Assembly (NCBI GenBank): GCA_947178115.1
Contig: CAMWXF010000008.1
Location: 1 to 14,014, forward strand
From: an uncultured Lachnospiraceae bacterium
GTDB lineage: Bacteria; Bacillota; Clostridia; Lachnospirales; Lachnospiraceae
Direction: 5' to 3'
Length of the DNA: 14,014 nt
Shown: piece after piece, positions 1 to 12,100 of the stretch
How the letters are laid out: each line of letters starts with the position of its first letter
How positions within the stretch are numbered: position 1 is the first letter of the stretch
Notes under the pieces: generated by a model
Told to the model about the DNA's origin: nothing
Databases searched by the model: none
The model's input: only the letters and a program-made list of their open reading frames with translations
Program-made: the position numbers and the translations under genes

Positions 1-180
1 CTTTCCTGTCTGCGGGAAGGGAACAATACGGTCCGGATAGAAATCTGGGATTGTTGGGACAAGAGCCGGTTTTGGGATGATAATCCGCCGCTCGTACAAG
101 ATAAAAGCTGGGCAGTAAGTATCGACTGGATGCAGCTTGTCTGCGACGGCGGCTCCCGCGAGGGGATCGAGACCTTTGCC
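1..180 (+). other. C-terminal part of an N-terminal beta-sandwich (carbohydrate-binding-like?)
   Basis: The first 60 codons read as paired beta strands: LREGNNTVRIEIWD, a loop rich in Trp and Asp, then WAVSIDWMQLVCDGG. A 'G-N-N-x-V-x-I' strand followed by an 'I-D-W-x-x-L' closing strand is typical of the end of galactose-binding-like beta-sandwiches, but only the tail is in the window. The assignment is by pattern only. It matters mainly because it shows that coding sequence continues upstream of the in-window ATG at 130. Confidence 0.35.
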
Positions 181-3100
181 CTGAGCCTGACGGATGCGGC
201 AAATGAAGACGGGAAGGTGGCTGTCAGCGCACAGACCGTGATAAAGAGCACGGATGCGAACGCGAAGTACGACACCGAGTATTCCATCGCGGACAGCAAG
301 GGCTTTATCGTGGGCAGCTACCAGGAGGCGGATGTGAAAGGCGGCACACAGAAGTTTACCATCACCATGCCTGCGAATTCTAAGGACGGCATCTATATGG
401 TACAGGGACTCTTAAAAAGGCAGAGTGACGGCATGGTCCTGGCGGCGGATTCTATAGATTTTGAATTCGAAAACGGCGAGGTGCTGCTTGGACCCAAGTT
501 CACCCATACTCTCTCACCGGAGACCTGGACGAATGGAATTGTCACAGTTACCCCGAAGGTGGAGAATTCGTTGGGCTGTACGAATATCACGTTTTCACCC
601 ACAAGCAGGACAGCGACGGCAAACGGCAGTTATGACTTTACCGTCACCTATAAGCAGCCGTCCGGGGTACAGCGGATGAAGACCTACACGGCAGAAGTGA
701 CGAACATTGATAAGGAAAAACCGCAGATTGACTATAACCAGATTACCGTAGAGCCGGATGTTACGCAGGCGCAGATGAAGACTGCGATGGATGCGGCGCT
801 GACCGTTACCGACAATGTGACGAAAAAGTGTACGGTGACTTATACCTATCCTACAGCGGCGCAGCTTCTGGCAAACGAGGGCGGACAGGTTACAGTCAAA
901 GCAACGGCGAAGGACGAGGCAGGCAACCAGACAACAAAAGACTGCGTGGCGCTGGTGTCAACAAGCCCCCTTGCTTTTACGATGCCTACGGCAACGAGAC
1001 AGGGGACAACTATGACTTTTTCGCTCAGTGCGAAGCTCACCGCCACCGGAGGCAAGGCCATTACGGAGAGCGGCTTCGTCTGGGGCACAATGGCAAGCCC
1101 GACCGTGACGCTCAATCAGGGCAGCGCGAAGACGGCTTCGCCCGTGACGAAAAGAAATACTGCGATTTCCGTTCAGGCTGCGGATATCGTGGAAGGCGTG
1201 AATTACTATGCCCGCGCCTATGTGAAGGTGGGAAGCGCCTGCTATTACAGCCAGCCGGTCGGTTTCAATGTGGGAGCGAAGCAGTACGGTACGTTTACAA
1301 TCAAAAATAATAATAAAAATACCTTCACGGTGACGAGGACCGGCGGCTCGGAAGGTGCGCAGACCGTCTATTACCGCACGGTCAACGGCTCCGCCGTGGG
1401 CGGTACGCATTTTGCACATCAGGCTTCTTCGCTTAACTTTGTCGCAGGCGAGACGACGAAGACGATTACGGTGACGGAACTGGGTGTGAATGCAGCATAC
1501 AATAGCAAACCTGCTACAGCTTACACGAATGCGGACCGTACCTATCAGGTGGAAATATATCGTGTGACAGGCGGCGCGATACTGGGTGACGCTGCGCAGA
1601 CGATTGCCACGCGGACGATGACGAAGGACAGCAATTATACGATTGACAGGACGGTCTATACCACAGAAAAATCAAAGACGGAGGTTGCGGATACAACAGG
1701 CAAGAACGGAAAGAAGATTGCCGATACCACAGGATCGCAGGGCGGAACACAGACGAATGTGAGCTTCCTGACCAACCGTGACAAGGGGACAAACTATAAT
1801 ACCAAAAGTTCTCTTTCGACTTATTACACAAACGCCAACCAGAGAACCTATCTGAGTAATACGGCGAGCGGGTGGTATTACCGCTATGTGCTCAAAGCAT
1901 ATGAGGATGTAGACGGCTATGAGTATGCTTATTTCGGAAAAAAGGCATTACAGGATAAACACTATAATCTTGATGGCGGTAATAAAGGAGCCGCGATTTC
2001 AGGGATAGACGGACAGCTTTGGATGTGCAACTTCCTGCAGGCAGCGAAAAAAGATGCAAAATACTATAATTTCCCGGATACCCGGACAGGCGGCGATGAA
2101 GGCAGTGGCTATCCATATAAGAGTTCCGGTACTACGGTCAGCTATAACAGTAAGACTTATGTTGATCTGGGAGTTGGCGATACATGCTATCTTTATTTCG
2201 GTGCAACCGGGGCAGACAGCGATGTCTGGTATGTGGATGGTCTGACCGGCTATGCCATTGTATATGATAAGGCGGAGCCAAAAGTCATAGGCGTAGCGCC
2301 TATGCCAACTGCGACTTACAAGCCGGGAGATCAGGTGACGATTTCCCTTGTGTTTGATGAAATCGTGGATAGTCAGAACAGTACGGCGAGCGGATTGAAG
2401 AGTTTGGTTGCAAAGACGAACTGGGGTGATTTTACCTACGCGGGCGGCGCAGACACCAACGTACTTTACTTTACGGGCACAGTGCCGGCAAGCGGCGCGT
2501 CGGGCACGATTACGGTAAACAGCATTACGAATGCGAGTAAAATTAAGGACATGTGCAATACCAGCGGGACGGCTTCATCGGGTACCGGCAGCGTCGGTGT
2601 GACTGTGGACACGAAAACCCCTACGGTGTCAATCACGAATACCAGCCTGACAAACGGTACAGCTTCGGGGAAGATCAGCGCCACAAATGCGGATACCCTG
2701 CAATATGCGTGGAGTCAGAGTACCACGCTGCCGGTGACGGGCTGGTTTACCTGCAATAGCGGAGCTACGGCTAGTACCAGACAGACTTCCGGTATATGGT
2801 ATCTCCATGCCCTTGCAACGTATAACACAACGGGCGCGACCGCGCATGCCTATCATGCGTTTGATTTCGGTACGCCATCAAACCCTACATCTCCCGCACC
2901 GGAGTTGACTGCAACGGTCAACAACACTAGCTGGACGAATGGGAGCAGGACGATCAATATTACCAGAAAGCCTGCGGGCGCCACTGTTAAAGTGACCACG
3001 CCGACAGGCACGACGTCCACACTTTCAAGTACTGCTACTACCTACGCGGCGCAGAGTAACGGTCTCTACACCTTTACCTTAACGAGCGGTACAGAGACTG

Positions 3101-6100
3101 TGGTACAGGACGTTGTTGTGGAGAAAATAGATAAGACGAAGCCCACCGTCGCTATTACCGAGGCGCGTACCGTGGATGCGTCTGCGGCTTCGCCAGTTTA
3201 CCACACGCTGACTATGGCGGCACAGGCGGAGGATGTGGGAACCACGTCTGAAAAGGCTTCCGGCATAAAGACCGTGCAGTATGCCTTTTCCACATCGACT
3301 TCTGCACCCACATCGACATCTGCATGGACTACTGCAGGTACGAGTGATAAACTTGCGGACGGCAGGTACAGTTTTAGCTATACAGCGACACAGACAGCAC
3401 AGACGACAATCTATCTCTATGTGAAAGTGACGGACAATGCAGGCAACATAACTACGGTAAAATCCGCCTCCTACACGGTGATTAAAGAACCGACAGCCGC
3501 AGGAATGCCTGCTATTACGCTGAGTGGGGGTTCTACGGCATGGACGAAAAACGATGTCACCCTCACATGGAAGCTGACGAAGACGGGAGCGGGAAACTGC
3601 ACGGTAGATGCGGGCGGCGAGCGGTTAGAAAATCAGTCGGTAAACGCTACAGGCACGTTTCAGGTGGAGAAGAATGGCGTGTATATGGTGAGCGTCGTAG
3701 ATAAGAACGGCGATTCTGCGTCGGCTTCCAAACTTGTCAATAACATAGACAAGGACGCACCGGAACTGGAGACATTGACAGTTTCTCCTACAGGCTATGC
3801 AGCGCAAAAGACCGTGACCCTGACAGGCGTTACCGATACCCTGACCGCTTTATATGGGGAAAAAGGCGTAACGGGACGCAGCGGCAGCGGTATCGCGAAG
3901 CAGGAGTACCGGTTGGATGGAAGCTGGACTGCATTTACGGGTAACAGCTTTACGGTCAGTAAAAACGGAACCTATACGGTTAGACTTACGGACAAGGCGG
4001 GCAACAGCGCGGAATATACCGTGGAAGTGACGGGCATCGACGCGACCGCACCGAAAGTGACCTGTACGGTCAATGCAACGCCCAATGCAAAGAGCGGGTG
4101 GTATACCGCATCAACAGTTCCGGTCATTCTTACCTTTGCAGATGAAGAAGGAACAGAGGGCGGCACGCCCAGCGGTATCCAGTCGGTGCAGTATGCGCGG
4201 GTGACCGACAACACGACGAAACCCACCAGCGGACTTAGCAGTTTGGGGACTTCTGCGATCACCAGCGGTACTTATACTTATAATATTACCAGCAGTTATA
4301 ACGGTAATTATTATCTGTATTATAAGGTGACAGACAAGAAAGGCAATGTGACGGATGGATTTTCCAATCTCATACAGAAAGATTCTTATACGGGAGGCTC
4401 AGGAGGAATTACCGGTCCTTCCACAGGACAGCCGGTATCTACAGGGCTGGCAATGAATATAAAGTTTTACTATGGTCCGGCAGGCGGTTATCTGACCGGC
4501 GGGACTACGGCTTCATCTGCGGAACGGATTGCGACAATGGAACAGCACGCCACAGGAACGAAAATGGTAGATGCAGCTTATACGGCGAAAACCACCGGCA
4601 CCAATTATTTCCGGTACTATCGGTATGCGGTAAATGGTGCGACAGGAACCTCGTATTCTTACTGGACATTCTATGTGCGCCAGGTTGACTTTAACACCCA
4701 GGGCGGCAGCAACGTGGGATCCCAGCTGATCTGGACGACGCAGTCAAGCAGTTCGACCAGTACAACGGTGCAGTGTAAGGTTGTTGAGCCGGCAAATCCC
4801 ACCCGTACCGGATACACCTTCGGCGGCTGGTATACGGACGCGGCGTGCACCGCGGGCAAAGAATTTGACTTTAATACACAGGTCAGCGCGAACACGACCC
4901 TGTACGCCAAGTGGACGGCAAATACCTATAATGTGACCTATCATCTGACAAATTCCGATGGTAACGCTTATGTGCCGGGGGCGTCAGTGAAGACGTATAC
5001 CTACGGACAGGGGCTTACTCTGCCTGTGCCGGCGTCCGCGAAGAATGGCTTTACATTCTATGGCTGGTATGATAATGCCGGATATACGGGTACGGCATAT
5101 ACGTCGATCGCGAATACAGCGACAGGTGATAAGGAATACTATGCTTATTTTAAGGATACTCAGGCTCCGAAACTCACAGGGATAGAACTGGTGAACGCCA
5201 CAAACGAGAACGCGGAAGACGGGTGGTACAGAAGCGGATCAGACAGCGGAAGTGTAGCGATAGCCGTAACCGGATGCGGCGACAATGCTGAAGTGACATC
5301 CGTGTCAGTTCGGGTGGACGACCAGTCTTATACGGAGACGGGCATATCCGGACCTTCTGCGGGGGCTTATCAGTATGCGTTGCTGGAGGGAGAACACAGC
5401 TACACCTTTAAGCTGGCAGACGCAGCGGGCAACGAGACGGCGTCGGAAACGAAGACCGTGAAATATGATGGCACGAAACCTGTGATTGGTGAAATCACAT
5501 ATGAAAAGAAGGTGTCCGGCTTCCTAGACTGGATTATCGGGAAGGAGAGCCTGATTGTACATATACCTGTTTCGGACAGTCTAAGTGGCTTAACGAATCT
5601 GACTTATACAGAGACGACCATAACCGGAACAGAAGAGACAACGGAAGCAAAGACAGTTTCTTTTTCCGGTAAAGTCGGGGAACAAACGGTGGATCTGAAA
5701 TATGATGCCGACTGGAAAGGCAAGATTAGCAATATCGTATGTACCGATAAGGCGGGAAATGTTTCCGATAGCAAGATCGTCGGTACAAACGGCAGCATAA
5801 TCGTGGAAGACAATGCGCCCGTGATCGATATCACAGTGGCGGATATGACAGAAGCAGAGGCGAAGCCGGGAGATGCGGTATCCGAGGATTATTATGAAGA
5901 AAACGATGCCCCCACGCTCTATGTATTGGTGCAGGATGAAGCTGCGGAAGGTATGGAAATCTCAGCAGGTATTGAGAAGATCACCTATGCCATCAACGGA
6001 GAGGCGCAGGAGGTGCCGGGAGGTTTTGCGGATGCTTTGACAGGCAGCTATGGCTTTACTGTACCGTTGACCGGTTATGCGGGTGTAATAAACGTCATGG

Positions 6101-9100
6101 TGAAAGCGGTCGATCATGCCGGGAATACGGCGACAGCAAATGTGACTGTAAAGATTAAGGGTAAGGAGAAGACGCCGAATGCGAAGCCCGATTATCCGAA
6201 GGATGCGCTGGGAAATTTGTCGCCGAACAGTATCTATGTGCTTACGGTTCCCGCAGAGGACGGTAGCACGGAGGAGTATACTTGCACCACAGACGAGAAC
6301 GGGTACATACCTTTTATATTGACGGACGGTGAGAATACGACCGACATTTGCGGGAAAGAGATTACGATTATGAAGCAGGGTGACGGCACGAATACGCAGA
6401 ACTCTTTGCCGCAGATGCTTGAGATTGTGTCTCGTCCGCCGGCACCCACAGGAACGGTGACGCCGGAACTTGCGGTGGATACGGAAGATGCAGTGATCAA
6501 CATCACCATCGATGAGCAGTATAAGGGAAGCATAAAGGAATACAGTACTGACGGCGGGGCAACATGGACCGATGTGCCGGACGATGATATCATTAAGAAT
6601 CTGGCGGCGCCGGGGGATGTCTACATCCGGATAAAGGCAACAGAGGAGGCGCCCCACGGCTATACAGGAATAGAAGATGTTCCGGAAAGCGCCGCTAAGA
6701 TCAGGGTGGTTTTCGCATGGAATTATGATGGTGCGGTTGATGCGTATAACGTTCTAGAAAACAAGACAGGTAAGGATGCTTTGACGAAACCGGCTGATCC
6801 GGCGAGAGATGGCTTTGACTTTACGGGCTGGTACAAGTCGGATGCGTGCGAGAAGCAGGATCAATGGCGTTTTGAGACAACCGAAGACGGGGAACAGAAT
6901 CTCGTAAGGGATATCATTGATAAAACGCAGGAAGATTATAAAGATCAATATACGGTGACAGAAGGAATGATAACCGTGACCCTCTATGCGGGGTGGCGTG
7001 AGAACATGGCACCGAAGCTGAATGCATTGTTGACGGACGGCATGAGCAGTTCGGACAGCTCAGAAAGTTCGGACGGTTCAAATGAAAAAGATCAGACGAA
7101 GTGGCATGCGAACCTCTCCATTGCGCTCACTTATTCCGATAATGTGGAAGTGACGAAGCTGTATGTCAGAAAGGATAGCGGCGAATATAAAGAGCTGGCG
7201 TCAGACAGTGCAGAGCAGATCACGGAAACCGATACAGACGGCTATACGCAGTATCGCCTAAACTTTAACGATATAGAGGAAGGAGAGCATACCTATGCTT
7301 TCAAGGCGGTAGACGCCGCGGGCAATGAGACAGAAACGGATGATGTGACGGCGAAGCTTGATACGAAGAAACCGGAACTCGGGGAAGCGTCCTTTAACGA
7401 GGGATATAAGAATCTCTGGGACTGGATCATACGCAAGGACATTTTGATCATTACGATTCCCGTGACCGAAGCGGGAAGCGGCATTGCTACCGTGGGGTAT
7501 GAGTTGGTTTCGGCTGACGGCGGAACGGGCGAGGATTCGGATGTTACAACAGGAAATGCGGAAGTGAAGAAGGCTTCCGGCAGTGATGGAAGCTATACGG
7601 CAACAATCAACATTGCACCGGATTTTAAGGGCAAGGTTAAGATTGTGGCAAAAGATAATGCGGGAAATGTTTCGGTTGCGAAGACCATCGGTATGGATGG
7701 AAATGGAATAGCGGGTGTTATTGTAGAAGACAATGCGCCGGAGATCACGATTCTGGCGGACCGCGGCGTAAACGATGAGGCGGCTACGCAGGCGGACGGA
7801 ATAGCGCTTTCGGATGGAGATTATTACGATACGGCGCCGAAGCTGATCGTGAAGGTGGAGGATGAAGAGACTTCCGATGGTAAGGCAGTGACAGCAGGAA
7901 TTTCATCAATCGCATGGCAGATCAATGACGGAGCGTGGAATTCAGTAAGCGCCGATTTTGTCTCGAATATCAAGACCTCACACAGTTTTATGATCAATGA
8001 ACTGGAAGGTCAGATCGGTGTATTTACTGTGACGGTGAAAGCTGTAGACCAGGCGGGCAATGAGACGGTGAAATCGGTGACGCTTGGAGTGAAAGAAAGA
8101 GAACCCGTGCCGAAACCGACCATTGATTATATACAGGAGAAACTGACAGAACTCACACCCGGCGCAGAATACGGAGTCGAAGGCGAAATCATTATTGCGG
8201 ATGATCAGGGCTGCATCGATATCCGGGAAGACTGGTTTGGCAGCAGCATACAGATGTACACGAAAGGGAAAGAGGGACGTACATTAGACAGCGAAAATGC
8301 GCAGATTACGCTGGTGGCGCGCCCGGATGCTCCCAATGTGACTAAGAAGAGTGACGAGACGATCAAAGGAAAGAGCGACGGCGTGCTGACGGGAGCGGAT
8401 ACGACGATGGAGTACATCGCAGACGAAGGTGAAACATGGACGGCGGTGAAGACTGGCGATATCGTGAACGGCGATATGACAGGGCTTTCGTCAGGCGAGA
8501 TCCGGATCCGTGTCAGGGCAACGACGACGGCGCCTCATGGAGAGTATGCGGAGGTCGAGATCAGGGAAGGAATAACGCTGACGGTTACTTTTAAGACCAA
8601 TGGCGGAAGCAGCCTGGCTCTCGTTACGGGAAAATCGTGGAACGATACGCTTGCCCGGCCGGAGGCACCGGTGAAAGAAGGCTATGCCCTTGTGGGCTGG
8701 TATAAAGAGGCTGAATTCATTAACATATGGAACTTTGAGGAAGAAACGGACGCCGACTGTCTGAATGGGGAGAATGGCATTACCGCTGATAATACTAATA
8801 TCACCCTCTATGCGAAATGGAGGGACAGCGCGAAGCCGAACCACAGTGCGGTATTGGTGGATGATAACGGGGAAAGGGATGTGAAGAACTGGTATCAGAA
8901 GCTATTCGTAATCCTGACCTATTCGGACAACGTGGGCGTGACGAAGCTGTATGTAAAAAAGGACGACGGAACATACACAGAGTTTGCGGCAGAAGGTACA
9001 GGCGGCATGATAGATGGCAGCGCCGCAAACGGTAAAGATGCGACTGGAAATGCGCAGTATCAGTATATTTATAACGATTTAGAGGAAGGAGAACACACTT

Positions 9101-12100
9101 ATACTTTCAAGGCAGTAGACGCAGCCGGCAATGAGACGGAGACTGATGAACTGACCGCAAAACTGGATTGGACGAAGCCGACGCTCGGTGAAGCGTCCTT
9201 TAACGAGGGACATAAGAGCCTCTGGGATTGGATCATCCGAAAGGAGAGTCTGATCATTACGATACCTGTGACCGAAGCGGGTAGCGGTATAGAAGCCGTG
9301 ACGTATACGCTGACGCCTGCGGACAGACAGAGTGGAAATGCGGGCAATAGCACAGGCGGAAACGGTGCAGACGGAGCCGAGGATATTACAACAGGAGTTG
9401 CGACGGTGAAGAAAGCTTCCAACAACAGCAACGAATATACGGCGACGATTACCATTGCATCGGATTTTAAGGGAACGATTACGGTCGAGGCAAAAGACAA
9501 TGCGGGAAATACTTCGGATACAAAAACCATCGGTGCGGATGGCGGCGGCATAAAAGGCGTTATCGTTGAGGACAATGCGCCCAAGATCAGCTGTTTTGTT
9601 GGTGAGTTTGCTCTGTCGGAGCATTACTATGATGAAGCGCCGGAGCTTACGGTGTATGTGACTGACGACACGGACGAATATGAAGAGACCGTGCTCACAG
9701 GCGGTATTGCCTCTGTGACCTATCAGGTGGGCAGTGGCAGTGTGAAGGCGGTGGACCACGATTATACAAGCGATATCGTGACGAACGACAGCTTTACCAT
9801 TCCGGCGGCGGAGATACCCGGAGGGGTGACGAACATTACCGTGACAGCTACAGACCATGCCGGAAACCAAGCAGTACAGAGCATTATCGTCAGAGTAAAG
9901 GCATTGGAGGAGATGCCGAATGCTGAAATCGGCTATCGGGCGGAAAAACTGACTGGACTCGTGGCAAACGCCGTATATTTGATTGACGGTGCGGGCATGA
10001 TAGCGGATGCAGATGGAACGATTGCGATAGAAGAGAACTGGATGCCTGCAACGCTATCCATTGTGAAACTGGGCGATGACAGTACCACTTATAACAGCGA
10101 ACCGCAGAATCTGACTGTTCCGGCACGTCCGGCGGCTCCGTCTGTCGACGGGCAGAATGAGACCTATCCGAATGCGGGTGACGGCGTCCTAACAGGATTG
10201 GGTGCGGGAACCGCTTACGAGATTTCAGATGATGACGGCAGTACATGGAAGGATGCTGACTTAAATGGCACAGAAATCAGGGGATTGGCAGCAGGAACCT
10301 ATCAGGTGCGCGTCAAGGCAGTCGAGGGCGTAAACTTCAAGAGCAGGGCGGCGGAAGCGACCGTCGGGACGATACCCGCCACCCCATATGAAACACCGGA
10401 TGCACAGATTCATTACAGACTGGAAACCCTGACCGGACTCGAGCCAAATGCAGAATATATCATGGGATATGGCGACGAAACAGAGGAGGATGATGAGGAG
10501 GAGAACGAAGAAGAAAATGAAGCGGATGCGATAATCTATAAGGCGGACGCTGACGGAAACATAACCATCGATGAAACGTGGTTCGGTATGACGCTGTCCA
10601 TTGTAAGGAAAGGCAATGGCAAAGAAATGTCGGACAGTGAGGCTCAGAGCCTGCCAATACCAACCAGACCGCAGACACCGTCCCCGTCGGGTGCGGACGA
10701 GACCGGTCTGGACAGAAAGGATGGAAAGCTGACCGGATTGAGTGCAAATATTGCCTATGACATATCAACAGACGGCGGTAAGACATGGGTAAGCCAAACC
10801 GCAGATGCAGATGGCGAGATCAAAGGCGTTGACACGCCTGCGAGCTATATCGTGCGGGTAGGCGCTACGGACAGCAATTTTGTCAGCCTGCCAAGCGAAT
10901 CGGTGATGGTAGACAGTTATAAGATGACGGTAACCTTCATGGCAAACGGTGAGATTTATGAGACTGTTCGCGTATATTATGGCGAAGAACTGAAAGAGAT
11001 TCCGTCCATACCAGCGAAAAAAGATGCCGAAGACCGGATTTATGTAAGCGAGTGGTGTAGTGATGAGCAGGGAACCCCTGCGGTATTTACGAACATAACC
11101 TCAGATATGACAGTCTATGCAGTTTATAGCGGATACTATAACATTATCTTAGAGAGCGGTACAGGCTATACGATGACGGCAGAACCCGGCAGCGCAAGCC
11201 CCGTCTTAGAGGGCGGCAGCTTTGCCTTTAAATTTGCATTGGAGGACGGCTATAAGAAGAGCAGAAGCTTTGCAGTGAAGGTAAACGGAGTGGCGGTAGA
11301 ACTGACTGCGGAGGATAGCTATACCGTTACAGACATCAAGGAAGACAAAATCGTGACGGTGGAAGGCGTGAAGAAGAAAGGCAGCAGCGGTAATAAGAGT
11401 GGCGGAAATACGTCGGGCGGTGACACGCCCCCCGGAGATGGAACGAAACCCGGCGACGATACGAAGCCTGGAGATGGCACGAAACCTAAGGATGATAATC
11501 CGTCAATCGATGATGATGTGCCGATTGTACCGGTGATCATAAAAGACGGCAAGATTGTTATAGACGGTGGAAACATCATAGACGGTGGAGATATCACAAA
11601 CAATGGAAATACCGGAGGCGGCGGAAGCATCGGCACAGGAAACATACTGGGTATGACAGGCGCCGGCGTAAATCTGGAGAACGGCACGACCGCCGAAAGC
11701 ACGATAAGTACCATGCTGAAACTGGAAGATGGTGCAGTCATCGTCACGGTAGTATGTAATGGCCGAAATTGTACGGCAGGTGTAACCGATACCGTGGCAG
11801 TGGCAAACGCGGTTCTGACACCGGAGCAGATACAGCTTGTGGATGACGGGGAGACGATAGAAGTTCGGATAGACGTGAAGGATATTTCGGAAACTGTACC
11901 GACTCGGGATAAGGAGATCATAGAGGACGGCATAGACGCATATCAGAAAGAACTGCCGGGACTTGTGCTTGGTATGTATATTGATATTTCCATGTTTATC
12001 AGAGTCGGTTCGGGCGACTGGAATGCTGTTACCGAAACCAAAGAGCCGATCGAGGTAATTATCGGCATACCGGAAGAATTACGGGAGGACGGCAGAGAGT

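Noticed and set aside
828..1310. 160-codon plus-strand frame overlapping the giant gene
   Set aside because: An out-of-frame shadow, rich in Gly and Arg, overlapping well-patterned FN3-like coding sequence.
1303..1320. AAT trinucleotide run as a phase-variation switch
   Set aside because: It is short, and gain or loss of three bases would not break the frame; it only encodes Asn/Lys.
5962..6657. 231-codon minus-strand frame
   Set aside because: Antisense to supermodule copy 1, with His/Arg/Ile-rich sequence without a fold pattern.
9079..9870. 263-codon open frame on the minus strand
   Set aside because: It lies wholly inside the giant gene opposite a conserved repeat, has no recognisable domain, and similar minus-strand frames occur opposite the other copies. 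It is a by-product of codon bias.
5155..11133. Direct repeats considered as CRISPR-like or mobile-element repeats
   Set aside because: The periodicity is about 1.8 kb, stays in frame and encodes homologous protein modules; there are no spacers, inverted ends or transposase.
11319..11933. 204-codon minus-strand frame rich in Pro, Ser and Phe
   Set aside because: It is the complement of the Gly/Asp/Lys-rich linker; the low-complexity product and absence of a ribosome binding site argue against a gene.
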